Source: a bacterium
GTDB taxonomy: Bacteria > Desulfobacterota > Anaeroferrophillalia > Anaeroferrophillales > Tharpellaceae
Direction: 5' to 3'
DNA length: 10,293 nt
Assembly (NCBI GenBank): GCA_029935295.1
Contig: JAOZKP010000053.1
Coordinates: 2,874-13,166, forward strand
A program made the position numbers and the translations under genes. Below are positions 1 through 5,946 of this stretch, piece after piece. The notes under the pieces were generated by a model. It was not told where the DNA came from, searched no databases, and saw only the letters and a program-made list of their open reading frames with translations. Each line of letters begins with the position of its first letter. Within the stretch, counting starts at the first letter, position 1.

Positions 1-1
1 G

Positions 2-52
2 GTTGCAATGGCAACAATCAGCGGAGTTATCTTTGGTATGATGGCGTCGTAA
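2..52 (+). CDS. C-terminal fragment of a possible membrane permease (5' truncated by window edge)
   Basis: Frame 2 is open from the window edge and reads VAMATISGVIFGMMAS before a TAA stop. The tail is hydrophobic and small-residue rich, as expected for the end of a last transmembrane helix. The next genes are a small CxxC thioredoxin-like protein and an ArsR repressor; in many bacteria a DUF318-type permease is encoded beside exactly these two, so I infer this is that permease. Only 16 residues are visible, so the family is a guess from context. The last codons and the stop lie inside the palindromic element that starts near position 40, so the original C-terminus may have been replaced. The opposite strand is also open here, so this frame is not certain to be coding. 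Confidence 0.4.
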   Translation, partial: VAMATISGVIFGMMAS

Positions 53-162
53 AAAGTTCCGATCTCCTGCTTTTTACCCCAAGGGCACTTCCTTACGGGC
101 GTTGCCATCTCTCCAGTCACTCGACATACTGTTTGTATGGTCTCGTGCCTGGAGAGATGCAA
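40..162. repeat. Palindromic intergenic element with two hairpins
   Basis: Two nested or adjacent inverted repeats are visible. The first pairs GTAAAAAG (49-56) with CTTTTTAC (70-77) across a 13-nt spacer. The second is long: CATCTCTCCAG (106-116) pairs with CTGGAGAGATG (149-159), extended by TTG (102-104) with CAA (160-162) around a bulged C105. Inside it CAC (118-120) can pair with GTG (145-147) and CATAC (125-129) with GTATG (135-139), leaving a 5-nt loop. There are no transposase fragments. The texture, a compact palindrome abutting a gene end, resembles REP/MITE-like dispersed elements, and I recall similar sequences between genes in deltaproteobacterial genomes; that recollection is not verified. 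Only one copy is in this window. The exact edges are estimates. Confidence 0.6.
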
Positions 163-245
163 TAACTTGTATATCGAAATTTTTACTTAGCCATCCCGGA
201 TCTTTATTCCAAGTTGATATGCTAGCTTAAAAAAGGGATTAAATT

Positions 246-476
246 ATGAAAATTCAAGTGCTGGGCACCGGTTGTCAGAAATGTGATAAGCTCGCGGAGA
301 GTGCTGCAAAGGCGGCCTCTGAATTGAGCCTTGATTGTGAGATTGAAAAGATCACTGATCTTAATCAAATTATGGGTTTCGGGGTAATGTTGACCCCGGC
401 ACTGGCGATTGACGGTGAGGTCAAGGTGGTTGGTAAAGTTCCGTCAGTTGAGGCCCTGAAAAAAATGTTGAAATGA
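246..476 (+). CDS. Small thioredoxin-like redox-active disulfide protein (TM0996/MTH895 type)
   Basis: A 76-residue protein with the compact fold of the 'redox-active disulfide protein 2' family. The active site is GTGCQKC with Cys10 and Cys13 in a CxxC, placed directly after the first beta strand (KIQVLG). The cis-proline expected opposite the disulfide is in MLTPAL (Pro51), and the end carries the usual GKVPSVEALKKML helix. It is full length for the family, which lacks the extra N-terminal strand of classical thioredoxin. It should act in the cytoplasm as a dithiol/disulfide carrier, partner unknown. Members are often encoded next to a permease and an ArsR repressor, as appears here. The ATG is preceded by AAAGGGA about 6 nt away, a modest ribosome binding site. 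Family assignment is firm; physiological role is inferred. Confidence 0.88.
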   Translation: MKIQVLGTGCQKCDKLAESAAKAASELSLDCEIEKITDLNQIMGFGVMLTPALAIDGEVKVVGKVPSVEALKKMLK

Positions 477-485
477 TCGACATGC

Positions 486-536
486 CAGATTTAATCTGAT
501 AAACAGTATTCGGTAAACAGTACCCCGTTTCGGTAC
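486..536 (+). promoter_or_regulatory. Operator-like repeats upstream of the ArsR gene
   Basis: The 88-nt gap between the thioredoxin-like gene and arsR holds three signals in close succession. A perfect 13-nt palindrome, CAGATTTAATCTG (486-498), is followed by a tandem repeat, GATAAACAGTA (498-508) and GGTAAACAGTA (512-522), which match at 10 of 11 positions and are offset by 14 nt. A short stem, GTACC (520-524) with GGTAC (532-536), follows, then ATAT and a T-rich run (540-547). ArsR/SmtB repressors commonly bind dyads at their own promoters, so an autoregulatory operator is a reasonable inference. The stem plus T-run could instead be a weak terminator of the upstream unit. Confidence 0.4.
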
Positions 537-564
537 ATATTTTTTTTAGAGGTATTTAAAGGCT

Positions 565-891
565 ATGCAAAAATCAGAAAAACGGCTTTTGGAAGCTAAA
601 ACCAAGGTACTTAAAGCCTTAGCCCATCCGACCAGGCTCTGGATAACGGAGAAACTGGAAGCGGGTGAGTGTTGTGTCAATAGTCTGGTTGAAGCTATCG
701 GCGCTGATTTTTCAACTGTTTCAAAACATCTTTCAGTGCTTAAAGAGGCAGGCATTCTTGCAGATGAAAAACGCGGTAAACAGGTTTATTATTCCCTCAA
801 GGTTCCCTGTGTCTTAAATTTTATGAGCTGTGTCGAGGAAGTAATTCAGAATAGGATTAATGAACAGATTGACCTGCTACCAAAAAAATGA
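565..891 (+). CDS. ArsR/SmtB-family winged-helix repressor
   Basis: A 108-residue winged-helix DNA-binding protein. The N-terminal helices carry LKALAHPTRLWI (residues 17-28), the ArsR-family signature. The recognition helix is FSTVSKHLSVLKEAGIL (49-64), and the wing is EKRGKQVYYSL (68-78). In metal-sensing relatives the helix before the recognition helix has the ELCVCDL box; here it reads ECCVNSL (35-41), with Cys36 and Cys37 adjacent and the second CxC cysteine replaced by Asn39. Two further cysteines, Cys82 and Cys89 (PCVLNFMSC), follow the wing. The protein therefore could sense a thiophilic metal or metalloid, or a thiol oxidant, by a site unlike classical ArsR. It probably represses its own unit and perhaps the permease and thioredoxin genes. 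The upstream AGAGG is about 12 nt from the ATG, a weak match. Confidence 0.93.
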   Translation: MQKSEKRLLEAKTKVLKALAHPTRLWITEKLEAGECCVNSLVEAIGADFSTVSKHLSVLKEAGILADEKRGKQVYYSLKVPCVLNFMSCVEEVIQNRINEQIDLLPKK

Positions 892-929
892 TGGTGTCTT
901 AAAAGGTTCGACCTAACAGGAGCTAACTG

Positions 930-1418
930 ATGCAGGGAAGAAAAGTGTGTGAAAGCATGGTGACTTTATCACACGTAATGCAGCCGCAGGATGCCAACCC
1001 CGCCGGTAATATCCACGGTGGAATTATTATGAAGATGATCGACAACGCTGCCGGAGTAGTTGCCATTCGTCATGCCCGCAGCAATGTGGTTACCGCTTCA
1101 ATTGACCGTCTCGATTTTCATTGCCCGGTTTATGTCGGTGACCTGGTTACGTTGAAAGCTTCCTTGAATACGGTCGGCCGGACTTCAATGGAGATCGGGG
1201 TTCGGGTCGAGAGTGAACAGATGGCCAGCGGCAAAATCCAGCATACCGCTTCCGCCTACTTGACATTTGTTGCCCTTGATGAAAATGGTAAAGGTCTGGA
1301 AGTAGCCCCCCTTATCCTTGAAACTGAAGAAGAACAGCGCCGGCAGCATAATGCAAAATTACGTTCCTCTCAGAGAACCCAGGAGCGCCGCCACCAGTGG
1401 GCTGCAAGTCGGTCGTAA
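930..1418 (+). CDS. Acyl-CoA thioesterase, hotdog fold (YciA/YkhA/BACH type)
   Basis: A 162-residue single-hotdog protein that should hydrolyse acyl-CoA to free acid and CoA in the cytoplasm. The diagnostic stretch is NPAGNIHGG followed by IIMKMID: Asn23 and Asp38 are the positions used for catalysis in this family, with HGG at 29-31 ahead of the central helix. DRLDFHCPVYVGDLV (59-73) and HTASAYLTFVALDE (105-118) are the family's later strands. The C-terminal tail after residue 130 is charged and rich in Gln, Arg and Glu (EEEQRRQHNAKLR), common in YkhA-like proteins. AGGAG lies 7 nt before the ATG. It follows arsR by 38 nt but has no evident link to it. The substrate chain length cannot be read from sequence. 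Confidence 0.92.
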   Translation: MQGRKVCESMVTLSHVMQPQDANPAGNIHGGIIMKMIDNAAGVVAIRHARSNVVTASIDRLDFHCPVYVGDLVTLKASLNTVGRTSMEIGVRVESEQMASGKIQHTASAYLTFVALDENGKGLEVAPLILETEEEQRRQHNAKLRSSQRTQERRHQWAASRS

Positions 1419-1499
1419 AACTTCCCGTACCTTTTGCAATTTCTGAATAGTTTCCTCCAGTAATATAATAGTGACAATCTCATAGCAACTATGTTATTC

Positions 1500-1528
1500 T
1501 TGTAAGTCGTTTTGCCGACATTTATATA
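1500..1528 (+). promoter_or_regulatory. Candidate sigma70-type promoter for the creatininase-tatD unit
   Basis: TTGTAA (1500-1505) and TATATA (1523-1528) are separated by 17 nt, the optimal spacing, in the 146-nt gap before the creatininase-family gene. Each hexamer matches consensus at 4 of 6 positions. Just upstream is a small dyad, CATAG-CAA-CTATG (1481-1493), which could bind a regulator. The rest of the gap is AT-rich and shows no open frame. The call rests on consensus matching by eye only. Confidence 0.33.
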
Positions 1529-1564
1529 TGGTTGATTGACTGCTGAACTAACGTGAGGTTTGAT

Positions 1565-2290
1565 TTGCTGATAACGGATATGACAATGCCGGAATTTATT
1601 GCCGGTCTCAAAGAGAGCCAGACCATTTTTCTGCCCTTTGGTTCAACCGAGGAACATGGTCAGCATCTGCCTCTGGATACCGATACGATGCAGGTTTATG
1701 CGACAGTTAAGGCGGCAGCAGAGACTCATAAGAGTTTTGTCGCGCCGCCAGTTCATTACGGTATATGTCGCAGTACTTCAGAGCATCCCGGAACTATTAC
1801 TATCTCTTCAGATACATTCAGGGCCTTGGTGCGCGATCTGGTGAGAGGTTATTATGGACAGGGTCTGCGGAATTTTATCCTGATCTCGGGTCATGCCGGT
1901 AAAACCCATATCGGGGCTCTGATTGAAGTCGGAGAAGAGATGCTGAAAGAATTTTCCGATATCCGCCTGGCAGTAATCAACGAGTATGATTTTTGTTACA
2001 AGGCCGGTCGTGAGGTGATTGAGGTTGCGGGTGATTCGCATGCCGGTGAAGTTGAAACCGCCCGGATACAGTATCTTTTCCCTGACCTGGTTAAGGGAAC
2101 ATCAGAGCGTGAATTTCCCGATTTTCCTGACTATATCCTAGTGCGTAACAAACAGGCCTACTGGTCGGGTGGGGTCTGGGGTGATCCCGGTTTTGCTTCG
2201 CAAGAGAAGGGTGAGAAATTATGTCGTTTGACGGCGGCGGCCCTGGCTGAATTTGTTGTTGAGTTTGAAAAATTTGCTGAAAGAGGGTAG
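1565..2290 (+). CDS. Creatininase-family metal-dependent amidohydrolase
   Basis: The family hydrolyses cyclic or linear amides with two metal ions and includes creatininase, the FAPy-type deformylase ArfB and the mycofactocin peptidase MftE. With start at 1565 (241 residues) the N-terminal metal motif is PFGSTEEHGQHLPLDTD, giving Glu29, His31 and Asp40 as likely ligands. The second motif, usually NGHGGN, is SGHAGKTH here (His110), and the third is DSHAGEVETA with Glu162. No mycofactocin genes are nearby, so the substrate is unknown. Start choice: the open frame reaches a GTG at 1553 with no Shine-Dalgarno before it, whereas TTG 1565 has TGAGG 6 nt upstream; pyrH in this window also uses TTG. 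tatD follows after 11 nt, suggesting one transcript. Confidence 0.85.
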   Translation: MLITDMTMPEFIAGLKESQTIFLPFGSTEEHGQHLPLDTDTMQVYATVKAAAETHKSFVAPPVHYGICRSTSEHPGTITISSDTFRALVRDLVRGYYGQGLRNFILISGHAGKTHIGALIEVGEEMLKEFSDIRLAVINEYDFCYKAGREVIEVAGDSHAGEVETARIQYLFPDLVKGTSEREFPDFPDYILVRNKQAYWSGGVWGDPGFASQEKGEKLCRLTAAALAEFVVEFEKFAERG

Positions 2291-2301
2291 AGAATTTATA
2301 A

Positions 2302-3075
2302 ATGCAGTTAATTGATTCACATTGTCATTTGAATTTAAAAGAGTTTGATGATGATGCTGCGGAAGCAGTTGAGCGGGCCCGGCTGGCCGGGGTCGAAAAG
2401 ATGGTGGTTGTCGGTACCGATCTAGCCGATTCGATTACGGCTCTGGAAATAGCGCACCAGTATGATTCTGTTTTTGCCGCGATTGGAATCCATCCTCACA
2501 ATTCGCAATCCGCGACCGAGTCTGACTATAAACGTCTGCGGGTTATGGCTGAAGACCAGAAAATTGCCGCTTACGGTGAAATCGGCCTGGATTTTTACCG
2601 CAACCATTCGCCCAAACCGGTACAGAGACGTGAGTTTGCCCGGCAGCTTAACCTTGCCGGTGAGTTGAAACTTCCGGTTATTATCCATGATCGCGAAGCG
2701 CACCAGGAAGTTTATGATATTATCCGGGCGGAAGAGGGCTATCTGCATGGTGGAGTGATCCACTGTTTCTCGGCCGATATCGCCTGGGCCCGGCGTTTTG
2801 TTGATCTCGGTTTTGTCATCTCGATTCCGGGCACCGTGACATTCCCCCGGAGTCAGATGCAGAAGGAAGTTGCGCAGCAGCTTGATCTGGACGATATTCT
2901 GATTGAGACAGATGCTCCCTTTTTAACGCCGGTGCCCTATCGTGGCAAACGCAATGAACCGGCCTATGTTGAATACACGGCCCGGGAGATCGCCAAGTTG
3001 CGCAATCTTGATCCTGATGAATTTGCGTTAGCAACCAGCCGAAATTGTGAACGTGTCTTTAATCTTAAAGGGTAA
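2302..3075 (+). CDS. tatD: TatD-family metal-dependent hydrolase / 3'-5' DNase
   Basis: A 257-residue TIM-barrel metallohydrolase with all family motifs: DSHCHL (His7, His9), GIHPH (62-66), GEIGLDFY (92-99, Glu93), PVIIHDREA (125-133, His129), GVIHCFS (151-157, His154), ETDAPFLTPVPYRGKRNEP (202-220, Asp204) and the closing TSRNCERVF (245-253). These are the divalent metal ligands of TatD, YcfH and YabD. E. coli TatD is a 3'-5' exonuclease linked to repair of oxidised DNA; paralogues may have other roles, so the TatD/YcfH subgroup is uncertain although the family is not. Shine-Dalgarno is weak: AGAGGG lies 14 nt before the ATG within the end of the preceding gene, consistent with translational coupling. 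Confidence 0.95.
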   Translation: MQLIDSHCHLNLKEFDDDAAEAVERARLAGVEKMVVVGTDLADSITALEIAHQYDSVFAAIGIHPHNSQSATESDYKRLRVMAEDQKIAAYGEIGLDFYRNHSPKPVQRREFARQLNLAGELKLPVIIHDREAHQEVYDIIRAEEGYLHGGVIHCFSADIAWARRFVDLGFVISIPGTVTFPRSQMQKEVAQQLDLDDILIETDAPFLTPVPYRGKRNEPAYVEYTAREIAKLRNLDPDEFALATSRNCERVFNLKG

Positions 3076-3118
3076 AGAGACACTTTGTATATTATTGTGA
3101 AACCTTAAGGAATTATTG

Positions 3119-3862
3119 ATGAAATATTTATGTAAAGTTAATTCATGGTGGTTTTTAATAGCGTTTATTTTGCTGTTGATTTCTGTGTCTCCAGTTATGG
3201 CGGATTCGTTGCAAAAAACTGATTCAACCGCCAAAGAGGAACCGGCTGCTGTCACAACAGTAGTAATGAAAAAGAGTGAACAGGAGAAAATCCTAAGCCG
3301 AATCCGGCACAAATACAGCCTGAAAGATGCATATGCCGGCAGTTTTACGCAAAAGACCACTTATACGGACAGCAATGAAACCACTTTGAGTACCGGGCGG
3401 ATCTGGATTCAGGGGCCGGATAAAATGCGTTGGGAGTATCAGCTGCCGGAAAAACAGCTGCTGGTCTCTGATGGTCAGACACTCTGGTATTACACTCCGG
3501 ATTTGAATCAGGTTATGGTCGGTAAGATCAAGGATATCAAGGAGGCACGGGTAATCGTTAATCTTCTGGCAAAATTGAAATCGGAGCCGAAAAACCTTAA
3601 GCTTCGTTTAAGTCGCAAAGACAACCTGGTAACAGTTATTCTTTTACCGTTGGATGGTGACAAGGCTCCCGCATTTCAAAATCTGAAGATTATTTTTGCC
3701 GCCGATACATTGATGCTGCTGGAGACCCGGATGGAGGATCTTTTTGCCAACAAGATTGTTATTTCATATAAATGGAAGAGCGGCCCCGACCCGATTCTGC
3801 CGGCGGCTCATTTCAGTTTCATACCTCCGGCCGGATGTGATGTTATGCCTTTAGGGCAATAG
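3119..3862 (+). CDS. lolA: LolA-like outer-membrane lipoprotein carrier protein
   Basis: A 247-residue exported protein. Residues 1-28 form a signal peptide: Lys-containing start, hydrophobic FLIAFILLLISVSPV, and a probable cleavage after VMA (28/29). A variable Ser/Thr/Glu linker to about residue 52 follows, then the LolA domain with SFTQKTTY, GRIWIQGPDKMRWEY (93-107), QLLVSDGQTLWYY (113-125) and DLNQVMVG. LolA carries lipoproteins from the inner-membrane LolCDE complex through the periplasm. The family is divergent, so a LolA-fold protein with another lipid cargo remains possible. Start choice: a TTG at 3116 directly precedes ATG 3119; TTAAGG ends 8 nt before the ATG, which fits better. In many genomes lolA lies by ftsK; here it is between tatD and hflK. 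A T6 run follows the stop, with only a 4-bp stem. Confidence 0.85.
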   Translation: MKYLCKVNSWWFLIAFILLLISVSPVMADSLQKTDSTAKEEPAAVTTVVMKKSEQEKILSRIRHKYSLKDAYAGSFTQKTTYTDSNETTLSTGRIWIQGPDKMRWEYQLPEKQLLVSDGQTLWYYTPDLNQVMVGKIKDIKEARVIVNLLAKLKSEPKNLKLRLSRKDNLVTVILLPLDGDKAPAFQNLKIIFAADTLMLLETRMEDLFANKIVISYKWKSGPDPILPAAHFSFIPPAGCDVMPLGQ

Positions 3863-3987
3863 TTTTTTGTCTGCGAAGCCGGAAGTCGGTTGACTTATTG
3901 AGTTCGAGTTGTTTACTTAAGCCATACTAAAATTTGTTACTAGTGGAAAGCCTTTGTCAGGTTTTTTAAATTAAAAAAGGAGAAATG

Positions 3988-5076
3988 ATGCCCTGGGAAT
4001 ATAACGGAGATGAGAAAGAGAAGAAACCTGCTGATATTGAAGATATTATAAAAAAGGTCTTTAACCGGGCTGAAAAGGGGGTTGCCAACGGGCCTCCGGG
4101 CGGGCCGCTGTTATTGATTGCCATTCTTCTTGTCGGCTGGCTGGCAACCGGATTTTACATCGTTGCCCCGGATGAGCTTGGGGTTGTGAAACGTTTTGGT
4201 GAGGCGATCTACACAACCACGTCAGGTCCCCATTGGCATCTGCCAAAACCGATAGAGACTGTTTTAAAGCCCAAAGTTACTCAGGTAAAACGTCTGGAGA
4301 TTGGTTTTCGCTCGATTTCCAGCGGGCCGCCGGCCCGCTACCAGATGGTGCCGCGTGAATCAATGATGCTGACCGGGGACGAAAATATTGTTAATGCCCA
4401 GTTTATTGTTCAGTATCGTATCGATGATCCGATCGCCTATCTTTTCAATATTAATAATCAGACTGAAACCGTGCGCGTGGCCACTGAAGCGGCGATGCGT
4501 GAGGTGGTCGGTAAGAATAATATTGATACGGTTTTGACCTCCGGTAAAAATAAAGTCCAGCAGGATTGTGTGAAACGTCTACAGGAAATCCTTAACAGCT
4601 ATGACGCGGGAGTAACCATTGTTGCCGTCCAACTTCAGGATGTGCATCCGCCGAAACAGGTTATTCAATCCTTCCAGGATGTTGCCAGTGCGAAAGAGAA
4701 TAAAATTCGCATGATCAATGAAGCTGAAGGTTACAGTAATGAAATCTTGCCCAAGGCGCATGGTAAAGCAACCCAAATGACAAACCAGGCACAGGCCTAT
4801 AAAGCTGAACTGGTTAACCAGGCAACCGGTGAAGTGAGCCGTTTTCTAGCCAACCTCAAAGCCTATAAAGTGGCTCCGGAAATTACCCGGAAAAGGATGC
4901 AGTTAGAGATGATGGAAGGAGTTTTGCAGGATATTGACAAGATCATTATAGACCCCAAGCTAAATCGTTCGTTACTGCCTTTACTGCCTTTGGAAGCTAA
5001 TCCTCAGCGTTTAAAGCAGAGTTCCAGTCAGTCAGCTCTGACCGGGTCACAATCTCAGGTCGGGAGGGTCAAATAA
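3988..5076 (+). CDS. hflK: HflK, SPFH-domain membrane protein (FtsH protease modulator)
   Basis: A 362-residue protein with a charged cytoplasmic N-terminus (MPWEYNGDEKEKKP), one membrane span at about 40-59 (PLLLIAILLVGWLATGFYIV) and a large SPFH/Band 7 domain outside. Landmarks are ELGVVKRFG (63-71), SGPHWHLPKPIE (79-90), the ESMMLTGDENI strand (124-134) and the Ala/Glu/Gln-rich coiled coil NEAEGYSNEILPKAHGKA, then a Ser/Gln-rich tail. In E. coli HflK and HflC form a periplasmic cage around FtsH and limit its proteolysis of membrane proteins. Two ATGs occur in a row; AAGGAG precedes them and spacing favours 3988 (5 nt) over 3985 (2 nt). The stop overlaps the hflC start by 1 nt. A 125-nt gap before the gene lacks a convincing promoter. 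Confidence 0.96.
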   Translation: MPWEYNGDEKEKKPADIEDIIKKVFNRAEKGVANGPPGGPLLLIAILLVGWLATGFYIVAPDELGVVKRFGEAIYTTTSGPHWHLPKPIETVLKPKVTQVKRLEIGFRSISSGPPARYQMVPRESMMLTGDENIVNAQFIVQYRIDDPIAYLFNINNQTETVRVATEAAMREVVGKNNIDTVLTSGKNKVQQDCVKRLQEILNSYDAGVTIVAVQLQDVHPPKQVIQSFQDVASAKENKIRMINEAEGYSNEILPKAHGKATQMTNQAQAYKAELVNQATGEVSRFLANLKAYKVAPEITRKRMQLEMMEGVLQDIDKIIIDPKLNRSLLPLLPLEANPQRLKQSSSQSALTGSQSQVGRVK

Positions 5077-5921
5077 TGAAAATAGCTAAATTAGGATTGA
5101 TTATTGTCGTTATTCTTGCAGTTTTTATTTTCAATGGACTTTACGTCGTCGACCAAACTCAGCAGGCGATGGTTCTGCAGCTCGGTAAACCGGTAAAAGT
5201 TGTCAAAGATCCCGGTTTGAATGTGAAGATTCCATTTCTGCAGCAGGTAACCTATTTTGATCGGCGACTGTTGCATTACGATGCCGCGCCGGCGGAAATT
5301 ATTACCAGTGACAAGAAAAATCTGGTGATTGACAACTATTCAAAATGGCGGATTACCGATCCTCTGAAATTTTTTCAATCAGTGCGCACCGAAGTTGGGG
5401 CCCAATCCCGACTTGATGATATTATCTATTCCCAGCTGCGGGTCGAGTTGGGTAAAGAGACCTTGATTGACATTGTTTCCAAAGTCCGGGAAGAGATTAT
5501 GCATGTGGTTACTGTCCAGAGCAACGCCGCTGCTGCCGCATACGGAATTGAAGTGCTGGATGTTCGGATTAAGGCCGCTGATCTGCCGCGGGAAAATGAG
5601 AAACATGTTTTTACGCGTATGCAGGCTGAGCGCCAGCGCCAGGCAAAACGTTATCGTTCGGAAGGCGAAGAGAAGGCTATGAAAATCCGTTCCCGGGCAG
5701 ATAGGGAGCGGACCATTATTATTTCTGAAGCCTACAAGGAGTCGGAAAAGATTAAGGGTGAAGGCGAGCAGACCGCAATTAAAATTGCCGCTGATGCTTA
5801 TGGCCAGGATCCTGAGTTTTATGCTTTCTACCGTTCGTTGCAGGCCTACACCAAATCACTCGGACAAAAAACCACTGTGGTTATGGACCGTGATGGTGCA
5901 TTCTTGAGTTACTTCAAGTAA
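5076..5921 (+). CDS. hflC: HflC, SPFH-domain membrane protein (FtsH protease modulator)
   Basis: A 281-residue partner of HflK. The N-terminus is a single membrane anchor (LGLIIVVILAVFIFNGLYVV, about 6-25). The SPFH domain follows: QQAMVLQLGKPV (29-40), DPGLNVKIPF (45-54), and TSDKKNLVIDNYSKWRI (77-93). The coiled-coil region runs RMQAERQRQAKRYRSEGEEKA, then EGEQTAIKIAADAY and the closing FYRSLQAYTKSLG typical of HflC. It is shorter than the E. coli protein (334 residues), mainly in the coiled-coil part. The ATG overlaps the hflK stop in TAATG, and GGAGG sits 8 nt upstream, so the pair is probably translated in coupled fashion and made in equal amounts, as expected for a hetero-oligomer. Confidence 0.96.
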   Translation: MKIAKLGLIIVVILAVFIFNGLYVVDQTQQAMVLQLGKPVKVVKDPGLNVKIPFLQQVTYFDRRLLHYDAAPAEIITSDKKNLVIDNYSKWRITDPLKFFQSVRTEVGAQSRLDDIIYSQLRVELGKETLIDIVSKVREEIMHVVTVQSNAAAAAYGIEVLDVRIKAADLPRENEKHVFTRMQAERQRQAKRYRSEGEEKAMKIRSRADRERTIIISEAYKESEKIKGEGEQTAIKIAADAYGQDPEFYAFYRSLQAYTKSLGQKTTVVMDRDGAFLSYFK

Positions 5922-5946
5922 GATTTATGTGAAAAAGTAGAGTTTC

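Noticed and set aside
49..77. GTAAAAAG/CTTTTTAC stem as a terminator for the left-edge gene
   Set aside because: The stem begins within the last sense codon and stop, is AT-rich, and is followed by CCCAAGGG rather than a U-run; it is better explained as part of the palindromic element.
2422..2763. A 113-codon minus-strand open frame inside tatD
   Set aside because: It lies wholly within the TatD coding frame, whose catalytic motifs are intact; no domain is recognisable in the complement.
3845..3868. Possible terminator at the lolA stop: TGCC/GGCA stem followed by T6
   Set aside because: The stem is only 4 bp with a 5-nt loop and overlaps the stop codon; the T-run alone is not convincing.
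3890..3918. TTGACT as a possible -35 for hflK
   Set aside because: No acceptable -10 hexamer occurs at 16-18 nt; the best AT-rich hexamer, TAAAAT at 3928, is 32 nt away.
3945..3967. Hairpin GGAAAGCCT / AGGTTTTTT just before the hflK ribosome binding site
   Set aside because: Three of the nine pairs are G-U and the T-run is itself one arm of the stem, so it is too weak to call a terminator or attenuator.
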